A stretch of 64,000 bases of DNA from positions 16,314,467-16,378,466 of the forward strand of contig CAIIXF020000002.1 in assembly GCA_903813345.2 (NCBI GenBank). The letters run 5' to 3'. Source of the DNA: Owenia fusiformis. Lineage: Eukaryota > Annelida > Polychaeta > Sabellida > Oweniidae. Below the pieces are notes generated by a model. It was given only the letters and a program-made list of their open reading frames with translations, was not told where the DNA came from and did no database searches. Made by a program: the position numbers and the translations under genes. Shown in pieces: positions 1 to 11,201 of the stretch. Every line of letters starts with the position of its first letter. Position 1 is the stretch's first letter.

Positions 1-559
1 TACCTCGCTTGCGTGTAAACCGAGAATGACCTTACATTACATACATAATTCACATGTCCAAATGAAATACTCCAAGCGTGAATACCCTACTCACTTACCA
101 CCTACGATCACCCTAATAAAAATGCTACGCAATAAACATTTCGCCTTCCGTAATACTTAAAGTAATTTTCAAACTGATTCGTTACACTCAAACGTTAGAA
201 AATCTATATCTGAATTATCACATATTAGGTGAGATGAGGTGGCTGACTAGAAATATCATTTTTCCATCAAGTTCCTTGCGAAAAATCAAATTCTGCAAAA
301 TTTTGAAAACCAAAATTCTGCGGTTTTTCTGCACTGGCAACACAAAATCACTGAATTCTAATATCTGTGGACTATGGCTATTTTGATTGCCATTCTTCAA
401 ATAAATGCAACAGTTTCAATGTTTAACTCAAAGAATTAGTTCTGGAATGATGTAATCAACAAAATGACTTGATCTTTATGTATGAGTGGATTTTTGAGGT
501 TTGAGACACAGACAACATTTTTTTGTTTTATTAGTAACATGATAATAATTATATAATAC
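1..559. other. no gene recognised
   Basis: AT-rich sequence with no open frame that has coding character. It lies on the 3' side of the minus-strand somatomedin-B gene, so further exons of that gene could be here or beyond the window edge, but I cannot point to one with both splice sites. Confidence 0.4.
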
Positions 560-1445
560 CTCATCACAGCTGTTGCTAGGGCGACATCCACGGAGGGGTG
601 GGGAGAAAGTACTGGTGTCCTCGATGGTTAAATTAACCTGGAAGGTAAAAATGAAACATAGGTTGGAATCCTCTTGTGTTTTATTTTAATCTGAAAGATA
701 CAATATTGATTAAATGTATATAATGGATCTATTGAGGTGTGGAAATATGAATTCACAGCCTACCAGATGGCCTTGACTGTACCACTCCCCTGTTAGTTTG
801 TTTGCACATTTTATTTCTTTAACCAAGACTCAGAAATTAGGTTGATATATTTATCAGTGGTCGTAAACCATAAATATACTTTTCTTTTTAATTACCAGAC
901 CTCAAAAGTCCTTAAATATAATACTAACATACTCTAACCTGACATTTTTCTGAGTTGTCAAACACAGCTTGCCATAGGCTGTCAGATGTGATGTTGTCTA
1001 CTTGAATCACTTCAGCAGAACTCTGATAGTATTTAGCACTGCACTCTATTGTATGTCTCCAGAAAACCATGTATTCACTTTTTATTTTGTTGCAATTTGC
1101 ACAGAATATATTCTTGTAGCTGAGACCTGTGGAGTTGTCTGTGACTGGTGTAATGTATAAGGGATTTTTGGTCTGACCTGAGGGTTCTTCACATGCTTTT
1201 ACCATTTCTTGATCAGTGAAGTCTGCATTGCATCCTGCCAATAGATGGACCCTTTGTTGTGGGGAAACTCTGACACATTCGTACTTGTCAGTATTGTTGA
1301 GAATCAACGGCCGCGTAAAGGAGCAAAAATCATGAAGGTCATCACAACAATCATTAAAGATTTTACATGCTGCATCACAATTACAGACATACTTCTCAGC
1401 ATCTTCAGAGTTTGGGTCATTGTAACATCTAGAGTTGCAGGATTT
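560..1445 (-). CDS. Somatomedin-B / cysteine-rich ectodomain protein, two internal exons (adhesion-GPCR-like?)
   Basis: Two exons read on the minus strand: 1445-939 (169 codons, after an acceptor TTCTTAACAG, ending CAG before GTTAGA) and 637-560 (26 codons, after TTTTACCTTCCAG, ending GATGAG before GTATTA). Both are phase 0, so the frame runs through the 301-bp intron. The first begins with an eight-cysteine somatomedin-B pattern: CNSRC, then CNCDAAC, then DCCDD, then FC. A second cysteine-rich block follows, with PVTDNSTGLSYKN and FCANCN. In many invertebrates this pair of blocks forms the N-terminal ectodomain of adhesion-type GPCRs or related cell-surface proteins. That is family knowledge; no 7TM exon is in the window. 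The second exon (VNLTIEDTS, then GCRPSNSCDE) is short and less certain. Signal peptide, upstream exons and membrane part are not seen. Confidence 0.6.
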
Positions 1446-4387
1446 CTGTTAAGAAAATTAAAAATTAGTTTCTCAATATTTTTTCATCATCAAATCTTTT
1501 GTAAAAAAAACATTCACCTTTGAGGCAGAAAAACAAGAGTCTTTGAGCTACATTAATATGTTCTCTGGTCTAACTTAGTTTAACAAAATATGGCTGAACT
1601 ATGAATAGCTCTGGCTGACTGCTAGTTATGTCACCACCAGAAGAGTATGGTTATCCAACTTTTTGTGAATGGTATTCAGCGGTTGGTGTTTGGCATTCAG
1701 TGGTTAGTATTTGGCAGTTATCATTCGGCAGTCAGCATCTTAAACAAATGGCAGATGGTGACATTTTGCACGTTAGTGGCTTGATGTTACGTATTAGCAT
1801 GTCAAGAGTATGTTGTTTACCTGATCTGGGGTACATTTTGAAGTCGGGAATTGTAATTGTGTGTGGATTCCTTTCATCTGATATGTCAGTATGAGGATGA
1901 TGACCATTGATATGCGTCTCATGTTGAATATCATGTTGATTACTTGCTGGAATTACAAATTTACTTTCAAAAGTGCAATATTTGATAGAAAAATATAAAG
2001 ATTGCCAACAAAGATTGCCAACGATCTCACAGAGAGAGAGAGAGAGAACCTGAGGCAGGGGCCTTGCTTTGTGAGCCTGCCTTCAAAATCAATAAGTAAT
2101 ACTTGCAACCAAATCACAGTATTCTGCATCAGTATGTTGCAAACAGGGTCAAAAGACATTAGAAAATCTTTTAAATCATTGCATTTTATGAAAATATATA
2201 TAACATGTTACCTTGATAATTCCAGAAGGATTTTAAAATTGTCTGGTTAAATTGGGTCAGTATCTTTGTTCTGACTTATTTTGAATTGAAAAAGTGAGTT
2301 TATGTGAGGTCATCAGTGAGCACATTCAGGATGACACGTTCCTGTTTACTTATATTGAAATTATCTAATAATAGTATTTTACTTTGCCAGTCTGAGTTTA
2401 AAAGGTTGTCTCGTCAGATGTTGGTAATAATATAGATATCTCTATTTGGAATGAAGTATTCATTATGAATTGTTTCTGTTATTATATTTTATTAATGCCT
2501 TGAGGGTTAGTTTTGACATTGATATTTCATATTCAGAGGATAAGGAAGGAATTTTAGCACAAAATGAAATTAAAGTGTGTAGTAAGCATAATTTTTTCCA
2601 AAAAGGTGGATGCTCAATAAACAAGAATTTAAGTATAATTAGGTCATAAAATTCTTAACTAGGAAACTTTTTCTCAGAACTTATTGATTGACCTTAGCTT
2701 GTAATACTTTACATTTGAAATTAACTTAATCCCCTCTTGAAGTGTAGAGAGGATTAAATACCAGATGGTACTTAAGCTGATTCTGATGAGCATCCTGAAT
2801 AACTTATATTTATTAAGATGATAGAGGCATAATATATTGAACAAACACAAGCTGGACAGACTTTTTGTGGAATGAAAGTAACTTTACCACATGCTGTACA
2901 TCTGTGGCAAACATATGCAGGGAATTTTCATCCAATATTTTATAAGAACCTCCTCTTTTGATATTGTCATGAAAATGTTATATCTTATCCCACCAAACAT
3001 AGAGCGTTAGCAAAATGATCTATCCATACATTTGTCCATCCTTTTGTTTATCCCATTGTCCATGTCTGCCTGGGCATTACTCTATCAGGCCACAATCAAT
3101 GTCCCTTCCCAATATCTCTAGAGACACACCACTTTTGACTCAAGGAGTGTAGTGATACATCATTATTGATGTTTACACAGATGAAATGTGAGAGAAGTGA
3201 TAAGTGGCTGCCACTTTAATAACATCAATGATTTGTTTGAAGTTGTACAGGTAGCTAAGAGTTTAGGTTAACAATGATATCTATATATCAAATATAAACT
3301 ACATCATTATGTATCTAATAAGGATGTATTATGTTTGTATTGGAGATTAATTTTTTATTTACCATGTTCATTTTTCAAACTTCTTGGATAATATGCCTAA
3401 TAGTGTGTCATCCACTTGAAAATGTATTTTTCTAATCTTACTATTGAAAATAAATAAAAACATCTACAACCTTTGGCAAAATATCTAATAAAATTCAAAA
3501 ATAGCTGCCACATTTATTTCAGAAAAGTCATGTTTTCAGCTCTTTTTGGTCATTACTCCAGAAACCTTGTTTGATAAGTAAACAATTATGCCTAAAATTT
3601 TCGACAAAATGTGTCATGAAAATTCAAAATGGCCATCATTTATATTATCGAATATCACTTTTATGTTATAAGTCTTAAATTATTGCATTGATTTGCTTGA
3701 AATTGTACAAGCCACTTTAACAGTTACAGTTACAGTTACAGTATGTCTAGAATGCACTTTCACCATGTGAACACAGTACCCATGTCCCATGGTACTATTT
3801 TATTTACATCATGGTTTGTGAAAGCAAAACATTTATTGGAGTTGGATATGCATTTGTCGACTAATGTACTCTATTCAATGTTGTAATTGAAAAATACATT
3901 CCCAAATATACACATATAAGAGTGATTTTTCTCGAACAGAGTGTGCGAAGTTTAACCACCATGATTTCTGTTACATGTAAAATAAAACTGACACCCTAAG
4001 TTGCCTAAGGCTTGTTTTATTTCATTGCAACTTCATAACTATTGATCTTGATCTGTTATCTAAAGTACATGAAATCAATTTTTTGAATTGTACATGAAAT
4101 TCTGTGCCATTTAGATCCAATGATTGACCACAGTGTTGGGCTTCTAATTATGCATGAAAGGAAATCAGTATACAGTGAAATCTTAAATTTAACACATTTA
4201 GCAACTTGATTCACGAGGTTTCAGTTGCTCCAACACCTTTAAAGTCAAAGATGCACATTTGGTCCTTGGTTCACTCAAGTAGAATGGTGGATTAAGGGTC
4301 AAAAATGCTCAAAATCTTTTCAAAATTAGATTGTGCATTCAACCCATTTATGACATTTTCAAGTCCATTTGAGCTCAACAAATGCAG
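1446..4387. other. intergenic stretch, no gene recognised
   Basis: About 2.9 kb of AT-rich DNA. It holds a copy of the CACCACC-ended repeat (1615-1800), a short GA run near 2032-2047, a triple GTTACA repeat near 3720 and the motif TATCGAATATCACTTTTA near 3642 that recurs in the hairpin at 18.5 kb. No splice-bounded open frame stands out. Confidence 0.4.
1615..1800 (+). repeat. Dispersed repeat with TGTCACCACC ends, copy 1
   Basis: Starts with ATGTCACCACCAGAAG, has several internal degenerate units of the type TTCGGCGGTTGGTGTT, and ends near AAATGGCAGATGGTGACATT, whose reverse complement again begins AATGTCACCA. The terminal inverted repeats and short length suggest a MITE. Related copies are at 28.5, 30.2, 60.0 and (inverted) 61.4 kb. 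Confidence 0.5.
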
Positions 4388-4499
4388 CATTAATAATATT
4401 TATTTTCAATCAATCATTTGTCGGGAAGTTTGATGTTTGTTTCACCAGCAAACATACTATGCAACATCTCCAACAAATATCATCCTTGCAGTTAGGGTA

Positions 4500-4694
4500 T
4501 ACAGGGTGTCCTGAAAGTATGCCCCCCCCCCCCCTAGGCAGACATATACCAGTGTCGTCATAGTATGTGTCATATATCATTGTAAAGCTTATCCAAAGTT
4601 ACATTGATTCGCCCAAGTATCATGGTTCCACTCTCAAATGGAATATGTCCACCTAGGGGAGATTGGGGGGGGCATACTTTCGGGACACCCTGTA
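4500..4694. mobile_element. MITE with ACAGGGTGTCC terminal repeats (mariner-like)
   Basis: Left end TACAGGGTGTCCTGAAAG and right end CTTTCGGGACACCCTGTA are inverted repeats of about 25 bp that run into a poly-C tract on the left and a poly-G tract on the right. The ends sit on TA, as expected for Tc1/mariner-type targets. The matching place in duplication copy B (near 12335) is empty, so the insertion came after the duplication. Confidence 0.75.
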
Positions 4695-4816
4695 TATATA
4701 ATCTTTTGAATTTGAGCATTAATGAAGTCCTTTGAAGAAGGATGAATTATTTCACTTTTGCATTCTACACTCCAATAGGTGATTGTTTCATATTGACACG
4801 GAGCATCAAGTTTGTC

Positions 4817-5749
4817 TTATGGAACATAAATGGAGCCATACATCACCATCCTTGATATTTCCCCAAATGTTGTATCAGAATCATTAATTTCCCTTTCATC
4901 TGGTACATGTTGTTTCCACATTCGCACAAAAAGATGAATTGCATAATTGTTATGCCAATTGTACTTCTTAGCGAATATCTGATTAACTTCAAGGTATGAT
5001 GGTCGATTTAGTGATGTCATTTCAATATGAATATCTTCTGGAAAGCGTGTTGCGAGTTTGTCTGCCATACGTCCACTATTATATGCCCATTGTGATCTCT
5101 GGTCATCTACGTAATTGTTAATCCATATTTTCAAGAATTTCGAGCCAGATTCTGAGAGGATGATGCCAGCACATAAAACAACCTTTGCAGTCAAGCTTTC
5201 AGACCCCATTGTAAATGGGTAAACACGAAGTGGGTCAAATGATTTCAAAGCTATCACATCCGTGTCTAGATATATACCTCCAGTTCTGTTCAGTATTAGA
5301 AGTCTGTCAATATTACTTGGTGAGGTCTCGTGAAAAAACAACACTTTCCTGCCAAATAATTCACTTGTTGGACTTCGTTGAATAATTTCAAGATTTGGAA
5401 TCTGAGTTGTTTGATTCCAGTAATGTCCAATTGGAGTGCAATTTGTGTGAAACATTATCTTTGATGGCTCTATGAACTTTGATGCGCTCAATACACTGAG
5501 ATACTGTGTAAATTTCCACTCTATCGGTTTTCTGGCATACCATATGTAGTGCACAATGTTAGGTACTTTATGAAGCCTCTCCGTAGCATTAATTTCATCA
5601 AATCCAGAATTTCGAGAAATTTTGTTCTTTTGGTATGTTTGGCATTCATCGTCCATTGGTACATTCCTTGATTGTATGAAACTAAATGTGTTATAAAGAT
5701 ACATAGTGAAAATCACTAGTATAACAATTAAACAGTGAGCAGTTTTCAT
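4817..5749 (-). CDS. DXD glycosyltransferase, GT32-type, type II membrane protein (copy 1)
   Basis: Intronless ORF of 310 aa. An N-terminal hydrophobic segment (about residues 5-24) after a short basic start suggests a type II Golgi membrane enzyme. The luminal part has VPNIVHYIWYARKP (about 62-75), typical of the sugar-transferase DXD family, and the DXD motif itself in GGIYLDTDVI (about 158-167), which binds the metal and nucleotide sugar. Several NxS/T sites are present. The family includes GlcNAc-, Man- and Gal-transferring enzymes, so donor and acceptor cannot be told from sequence alone. About 80-90 percent similar to copy 2 at 12413-13426, with one block of about 145 bp identical. The start chosen is the Met before the hydrophobic segment; copy 2 has an aligned Met. 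Confidence 0.85.
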   Translation of the reverse strand: MKTAHCLIVILVIFTMYLYNTFSFIQSRNVPMDDECQTYQKNKISRNSGFDEINATERLHKVPNIVHYIWYARKPIEWKFTQYLSVLSASKFIEPSKIMFHTNCTPIGHYWNQTTQIPNLEIIQRSPTSELFGRKVLFFHETSPSNIDRLLILNRTGGIYLDTDVIALKSFDPLRVYPFTMGSESLTAKVVLCAGIILSESGSKFLKIWINNYVDDQRSQWAYNSGRMADKLATRFPEDIHIEMTSLNRPSYLEVNQIFAKKYNWHNNYAIHLFVRMWKQHVPDEREINDSDTTFGEISRMVMYGSIYVP

Positions 5750-5818
5750 TATTGAAGATGTGCTTCAAATTGAATTAATAGCAGTGAATTTTCTCAGACT
5801 CAATTAACTATTCAAATA

Positions 5819-5873
5819 TACAGGGTGACTCAAGATAGATAGAACATTTAAATTATCTCTCAACAGGGTGTTC
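5819..5873. repeat. Single MITE-type end, TACAGGGTGACTC
   Basis: A mariner-like terminal sequence begins here directly upstream of the larger MITE at 5874. I could not find a convincing partner end beyond 6601, so this may be a fragment into which the larger element inserted. Confidence 0.3.
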
Positions 5874-6601
5874 TACAGGGTGTCAAATGGTTTGTGCCCC
5901 CCACCCACAGCATAAACTAGGAGAGTTACACACACATACTATAAACCATTGGAAAGAGCATTTAATTGTTGTTAAATTGTGAAAAGGTGAAGATGCATAA
6001 AGACATATTTTTATTAAATAACTTGAGTATGACCATCTTAGGCAGCCTAAAATGGCTGTCAGTATAGCTGGATATGATGTTAAATGAGTAGTGTCTTTCT
6101 CAAGACATCTCAAGACTTTTTTAAGGTTCTTGTACATGGCATCTTTGGAATATCTGTTCTCTGCAGCTTTGGATTACATAGGTTGCTCTGTTTTATCAAT
6201 TAATACATTAAATCAATTAATATGTGTGCCCTCCAGCTTTCAAGTCGGAGTTGTTGCTTGGGTATTCATCAATGTCAAACATATTCCGAAAGTGAGTATG
6301 ACATATTCTGAGGCTGGGAAGCAATTGTTTGTTATGAAATACTTAATTGTTGTATACTTATTTACTGTATGTACTTTTACCTAATACCCTTTATTTGGGT
6401 TATGGTATAATAAATAAAATTGAAATTGAAAAATACAGCATTTGAAATGCATGTGAAACTATGTAGCAATTTCTGACCTTGATTATCTATGATTTATTTT
6501 ATCCAGAATTAAATGTTCTTTCCAATGTCATACAGAATGTAATTAGGTACTTATCCTAGTTTATTCTATTGAAGGGGGCACATGCCATTTGACACCCTGT
6601 A
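5874..6601. mobile_element. 728-bp non-autonomous TIR element
   Basis: Ends TACAGGGTGTCAAATGG and CCATTTGACACCCTGTA are inverted repeats extending about 28 bp (inner part GTGCCCCC on both sides). Flanked by TA. No transposase frame; the open frames inside are short and lack coding character. Absent from duplication copy B. Confidence 0.75.
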
Positions 6602-7139
6602 GATTAATAGAAAGGGAGACTCATGGTATATAACATTTGAACTAATCCAAACTATCAGTCATTTGAACTGTCATTTGAACTGTAGTCCCAAGGCTCAGTG
6701 TCCCATATAGATTAAATATTATGATACATTACCAAAATTTATTTTTCATGATTTAATTTTAGAGTGAATATGATACGATTTTTCCCCAATAAACAAGATT
6801 TTTCTGAGTGAATGCAATTTATTATTATCAAGAACATTTTATATTTCTGTGTTTTTAAATCATACATTATTGATTTACAGGAAACAAAAAGGATTGGACA
6901 AGAGTCTATTGCCTATTATAAGTCCTCTCATTGAATGTGATTTTAAGAAGAACAATATGATTGACTGTGGCATTGTTTTCAAAAATGTCTGGAAATCAAA
7001 ATTGCTACTCTGAATGCACATACACCTAAGTAAGGTAGTCACAGATAGTTTTATAATGTTTCCCTATCACATAATTTCTTTACAGCATAATAAACATGAC
7101 ATATGTGACACCTTGTAATAAAGTGATCTTGATTCTGCA
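6602..7139. other. no gene; 5' flank of glycosyltransferase 1
   Basis: AT-rich flank. Part of it (from about 7055) aligns to 14390-14475 in duplication copy B. Confidence 0.4.
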
Positions 7140-7390
7140 GACCCTTTAAGCCAGCTTTTCAGAAAAATTCCAAAGGAGTTCACTTTGACAAATTTGGCCC
7201 AAAATCACATGAAAAATGCACAGAATCGAGAAAAACTGCATGATTGTTAAAGCTAAGTTCACACCAACAGCGCTTTGATGGCGCTTTAAAGCACTATCAA
7301 AGCGACGTTGGTGTGAACTTAGCTTAAATAATTTTTGACCAGGGGTGGTTTGCACAAACCCTTCGAACCCCCACAAACCTTGAAAACCTC
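7140..7390. repeat. Dispersed TTTGGCCCAAAATCAC repeat, split by a nested palindrome
   Basis: Core motifs TTTGGCCCAAAATCACA and AAAAACTGCATGATT are shared with copies near 43.1, 57.1 and 61.1 kb. This copy is interrupted by a palindromic element at about 7250-7328. Confidence 0.5.
7250..7328. mobile_element. Palindromic mini-MITE (about 80 bp)
   Basis: The arms GCTAAGTTCACACCAAC and GTTGGTGTGAACTTAGC are exact inverted repeats, with inner arms GCGCTTTGAT and ATCAAAGCG around CTTTAAAG. The hairpin is flanked on each side by TTAAA, which looks like a target duplication of a TTAA-type transposase, and it splits an older repeat. It has no room for a gene. Confidence 0.7.
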
Positions 7391-7550
7391 CACATGTGCT
7401 TAAAAATATTATTTTTAAATATTTTGAACTCTAATCTTCTAGTCAAAAATCAATTGTGATCAGAGGACCAATCCTGCACAATGAAAACATCATTTTCATT
7501 TTGTGTTTTCATTAGATAATCATATTTGTATTGTATTTATTATTTATTAT

Positions 7551-7632
7551 AGTGTCACGCCATAAAATATTACATAGTACTAAAACGATATTAAAAAACA
7601 TTGGCCCTGCCGATGTCGGCATATGAGACACT
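7551..7632 (-). promoter_or_regulatory. LINE 3' UTR structured element
   Basis: On the element strand, AGTGTC...GACACT can close a stem around the hairpin GCCGA-CA-TCGGC (7609-7620). The same layout occurs in the second LINE at 52354-52443 with paired substitutions. In CR1/L2-type elements a 3' structure of this sort is thought to be where the reverse transcriptase binds its own RNA; that role is inferred here. Confidence 0.55.
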
Positions 7633-7654
7633 TAACAACAATTCGATTAATAAG

Positions 7655-9540
7655 TTAATATAAGAATGTTCGACGTTTCATACAGAGTTTAATTACAGTC
7701 TTTGCTAGGGAACGTTGCAACAATTCACAATTCATAAGTAAGCAGTACTGTCCTAGACTAGTGGTATCAAAGTCATTCCCTATTAGCGACCTGGCCTTAT
7801 GCAAAAGCTCTCTCCTCTCAGTCTCATAAAGGTGACATTCTATAACAAAATGAATTTCTGTTTCCACGGCGTTGCCACAGAGACATAGTCGCTCATTAAG
7901 TGGAATGTTGGTGTATCTCCCAGTCTCTAATTTGAGTGGCAACGTTCCGCTTCTAAGTTGGGCAATAGCACGCCTCTGAAAGCGAGTGAGGTTCGCATTA
8001 ACATAGTATTCCGGACCAATGGCGTGTGTCTTATGTAATCGATATGTTCTAACTTTATTACCATTAACATTGCGTCCGTCATTCCACATTTGACGATGCC
8101 AAAGCTCGTGATCACAGTTAAATAAAATATCGTGCAAATCACGAAGTTCTTTTCTGATGTCAGGGATTTCGTCTCGTGTTATAAGATGATCAAAATCATG
8201 AGTCTTAATGAGTTTAATTGTTTTTGCTTCCCAGGTCCGAGCTCGATGCATTGACCAAATATGTTTCATGTTTCTAGAATTGTCCATGTTTTTTAGGCGA
8301 CACCATAAACGAACTACTGAGACGCGTTGTTTTGTAAATATTGAGGTCCAGCCAATATCTCCCTTCATTGCAATATTAGGTGCCTTTTGTCCTAGTCCCA
8401 AAAAATAACGCGCTGCCTTGTGTTGCACTGCATTTATTTCGGTGTACTGAGCATTGCCCCATACTCCCGCGCCATATAACAAGATAGGCTCAACCAAGGA
8501 TTCATACAGTTTTGTAAAGACCTTATATGGCATGCCTCCAACTGCGTTGGACTTTGCGATGAGGACGCCCAGAGCTCTATTACCAGATGCTGCTAATAGT
8601 TTAACTGTACGGTGCATGTCGAGGTGTTCATTTAAAGTTAAGCCGAGATATTTATATTCAGGTGTATATTCAACGTTTAGATCACCACATGTAAACATAA
8701 AATTACTCCTATTATTTCCTGACGGTCGAAAATGGATCACTTTAGTCTTGCTCTGGTTGAGACACATACGCCAAGTAAGACACCAGTCACTTAACTTGTC
8801 AAGCATACATTGTAGGTTACGCTCGTTTGGCGCAACAAGCGCAATATCATCAGCGTACATAAATATCGAAGTAATTGTTCCATCTATATCAATTCCACAA
8901 TTCAAGTCATTTATTAGTTCAGCCAAATCATTAACATACAAGGAAAATAGAGTCGGAGATGCTCGGCAGCCCTCCTTCAATCCATTAGGGACATCAAACC
9001 ACTCCGTAAAAAGCCCATTTACCCGGACAGCACACTCAACATTCTCGTACAATGACGCAATGGCGTTCAACATGCGTCCTTTCACCCCGGCGCGTTGGAG
9101 TTTATATATGAGGCAGGTACGATCTAAACTGATAAAGGCCCGACGGGCATCAACATAACATACGAACGTATCTTGTTTAGCCAACTTTCGGTTGTTAATT
9201 ATAGTGTACATACTGTAAATGTGGTCCAAACAACTCCTATCCTTACGGAATCCGTTTTGATCATCAACCAGTTTGTGTTCGGTCTCCAACCATGAAGCTA
9301 ATCGTTGATTTAGAATGTCACAATACACCTTACAAGGTATTGTTATCAGTGTTATTCCTCGATTATTGAGTGGTATTCTGGGATCACCTGTTTTAGGAAT
9401 CGGGTGAATAATTCCTCTATTCCATTGTTTCGGTACCTTGCCAAGTCGAAAACACTGTTGAATAATTCTATGCAGAAGAGAAATACAGTTATGGTTTTTC
9501 AGTACTTCTGCGGGAATATTGTCAAATCCTGTGGCTTTAG
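7655..9540 (-). CDS. LINE ORF2, reverse-transcriptase part
   Basis: Reads on from the endonuclease part after a single extra base near 9547. The first residues are KATGFDNIPAEVLKN (RT entry motif). Further on come QNGFRKDRSCLDHI, the catalytic aspartate in CYVDARRAF, GLKEGCRASPTLFSLYVNDL, the YADD box in FMYADDIALVAP, and a thumb region. The C-terminus carries CLCGN...H...EC, a zinc-type motif common at the end of CR1/I-group ORF2 proteins. The reading frame is otherwise intact, which points to a young copy. Confidence 0.85.
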
Positions 9541-9547
9541 TTTAGTT

Positions 9548-11198
9548 TTAGTCTGTAAGTGCTTTTTCGAACGTCCTCAAATAATATATCATTGTTAAGT
9601 GCTGTATTAATATTAGGATCCTCATCGAGATTCATAAGTTCCAGCTCGGACTTTATACGATTCAAGTGGTTATCATCAAAAACTGGACTATCGCTGCCAT
9701 TATATAGTCCTGTATAATCCGATTTCCTACGGTGTAATACATCATTTTTATTTGTTATAATATTTCCTTCTGTATCAACGACCTCAAAAGGTATAATTTT
9801 CCTGCGTTCACTAGAGACTCCGATTTTTCCAATTTCACGCCAAAAATACTTTTGATTGGATTTATTACAACACGACTCAAGAAGATGATCGTGTTCTGTT
9901 TGTTGATGTCGGCGTTTCAACTTTCTTAGCAATTTATCAAACGATTTGCGTTCAGCACAATATTGCGCTCTCAATACATTTCTCCATGTGGGTGATCCTT
10001 TGCAACGTAACCAGGATTTCTCTTTTGCTGACACACTATTCCACAAATCCTGCAATTCTTGACACCAATATGGTTTTGATCGAAATTTAGAATGGCAATT
10101 ATTAGGGCACACTTTAATTTTAGGTAGTAATTCATCCATTTCAGATTTAATTAAATTAGCAAATTCCTCATAAGCATCATTTAAAATAGTTTCCTCGTCA
10201 ATCCGCTGCTGTATACAATTAATCACTAAATTAACATCATCTATATTTACATCTTGCATAAAATTATCTGGAATATTATCAACCTTGTATTTATAAATTT
10301 CATGGTTTTCACTTTTATCACTAGAGGGCCTGACTGTGCGTTGTATTTGTACAGTAGCCCTTATTAGGGAATGATCCGGTATATGCGTGGGAACTGGGAT
10401 CTGATTGGAAGCTATCAGCCCATTCATTGTGCACACTTTACAATCACTCCAAAATTCAAGCTGCTCGTGTGGTATGATGACATAATCTACTACCGATCTC
10501 CCTCTGTGAGAAACAAAAGTGAAATCGTTTTCTGGAAAGCGTCCATTAAGCATACAAAGGTTTCCGCTGGTAAGAAAATCTGTGAGATAATCCCCGTACT
10601 CATTCACTGTTAAGTCAATAACTTCGCGCTGTGGCAGTCTATCGACTCCTTCTATGAAATCTGAGTTTTCTCCACAACGTGAATTCAGATCTCCACAAAT
10701 ACAAATCAGTCCGTTGTTTTGATATTGATAAACGTCACTAATAAGCTTATTGTAAAAGATTTCGGCATCACTTGCCCTGGACGTGTCACGTGGTGGTAAA
10801 TAACACGAGCAGATACACAGCGAATCACTATTGTTGTTTACACGGGGTGAAAGCTGTATCCATAGTATATCTTCGTTTGATTTATCAAGTATTGTATAAA
10901 CATAATCCTCGAGGAGTGTACGTTTCAATAAAATTCCAACTCCACCTGAGCCGCGCCTTGCGTTAACATGAATGTTCGAACGGTGATGGTTAATAAACAA
11001 ATATTTAGAATTGCAAATAGAATCCATGTTTAGAGTCTGATTTTCCCGTAAAAATGTTTCTTGTATACATATTACATCTAAATCAGTAGACTGTAAAACG
11101 TTATTTCTGAAAACAGAATTGTCATTATTATAACTAGACCAGCCGTTACAATTCCATGTTCCAATAGTGATATCACATTGCCGACATCGGCCGAGTTC
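9548..11198 (-). CDS. LINE ORF2, APE-type endonuclease part
   Basis: The open frame starts right after the ORF1 stop, with no in-frame ATG until 11027, which already lies inside the endonuclease fold. Key motifs are GTWNCNGW and ICIQET near the start, GDLNSR in the middle, VVDYVI, and PDHSLI at the end of the fold (metal-binding and catalytic Asp, Asn and His). A basic linker leads to the RT. The frame ends at 9537 because of one extra T in a run reading AAACTAAACTAAAG. Confidence 0.85.
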
Positions 11199-11201
11199 CT
11201 A
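11180..11201 (-). promoter_or_regulatory. In-frame UAG between LINE ORF1 and ORF2 with hairpin downstream
   Basis: On the element strand CCA TAG GAA CTC is followed 7 nt after the stop by GCCGATGTCGGC, a short GC-rich hairpin. ORF2 continues in the same frame. The layout resembles stop-codon read-through sites that have a structure a few bases downstream, but a simple C-to-T change of a CAG codon in a fused ORF would look the same. Confidence 0.45.

Larger units (their letters stand above)
4388..7480. repeat. Segmental duplication, copy A (around glycosyltransferase 1)
   Basis: Matches 12250-14610 in the same orientation. The match covers 3' flank (CATCTCCAACAAAT and TTTTGCATTCTACACTCC), the whole glycosyltransferase ORF, the 5' flank (AATTTTCTCAG) and, after a gap, blocks around 7055-7130 and 7415-7470 (TGTGACACCTTGTAATAAAG). 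Copy A has since taken in MITEs at 4500-4694 and 5874-6601 that copy B lacks. Confidence 0.65.

Noticed and set aside
5883-6384. Overlapping frames of 84 and 97 codons
   Set aside because: They lie wholly inside the non-autonomous TIR element 5874-6601 and show no coding character.
8454-9158. 234-codon plus-strand frame
   Set aside because: Shadow of the LINE reverse-transcriptase frame on the minus strand.
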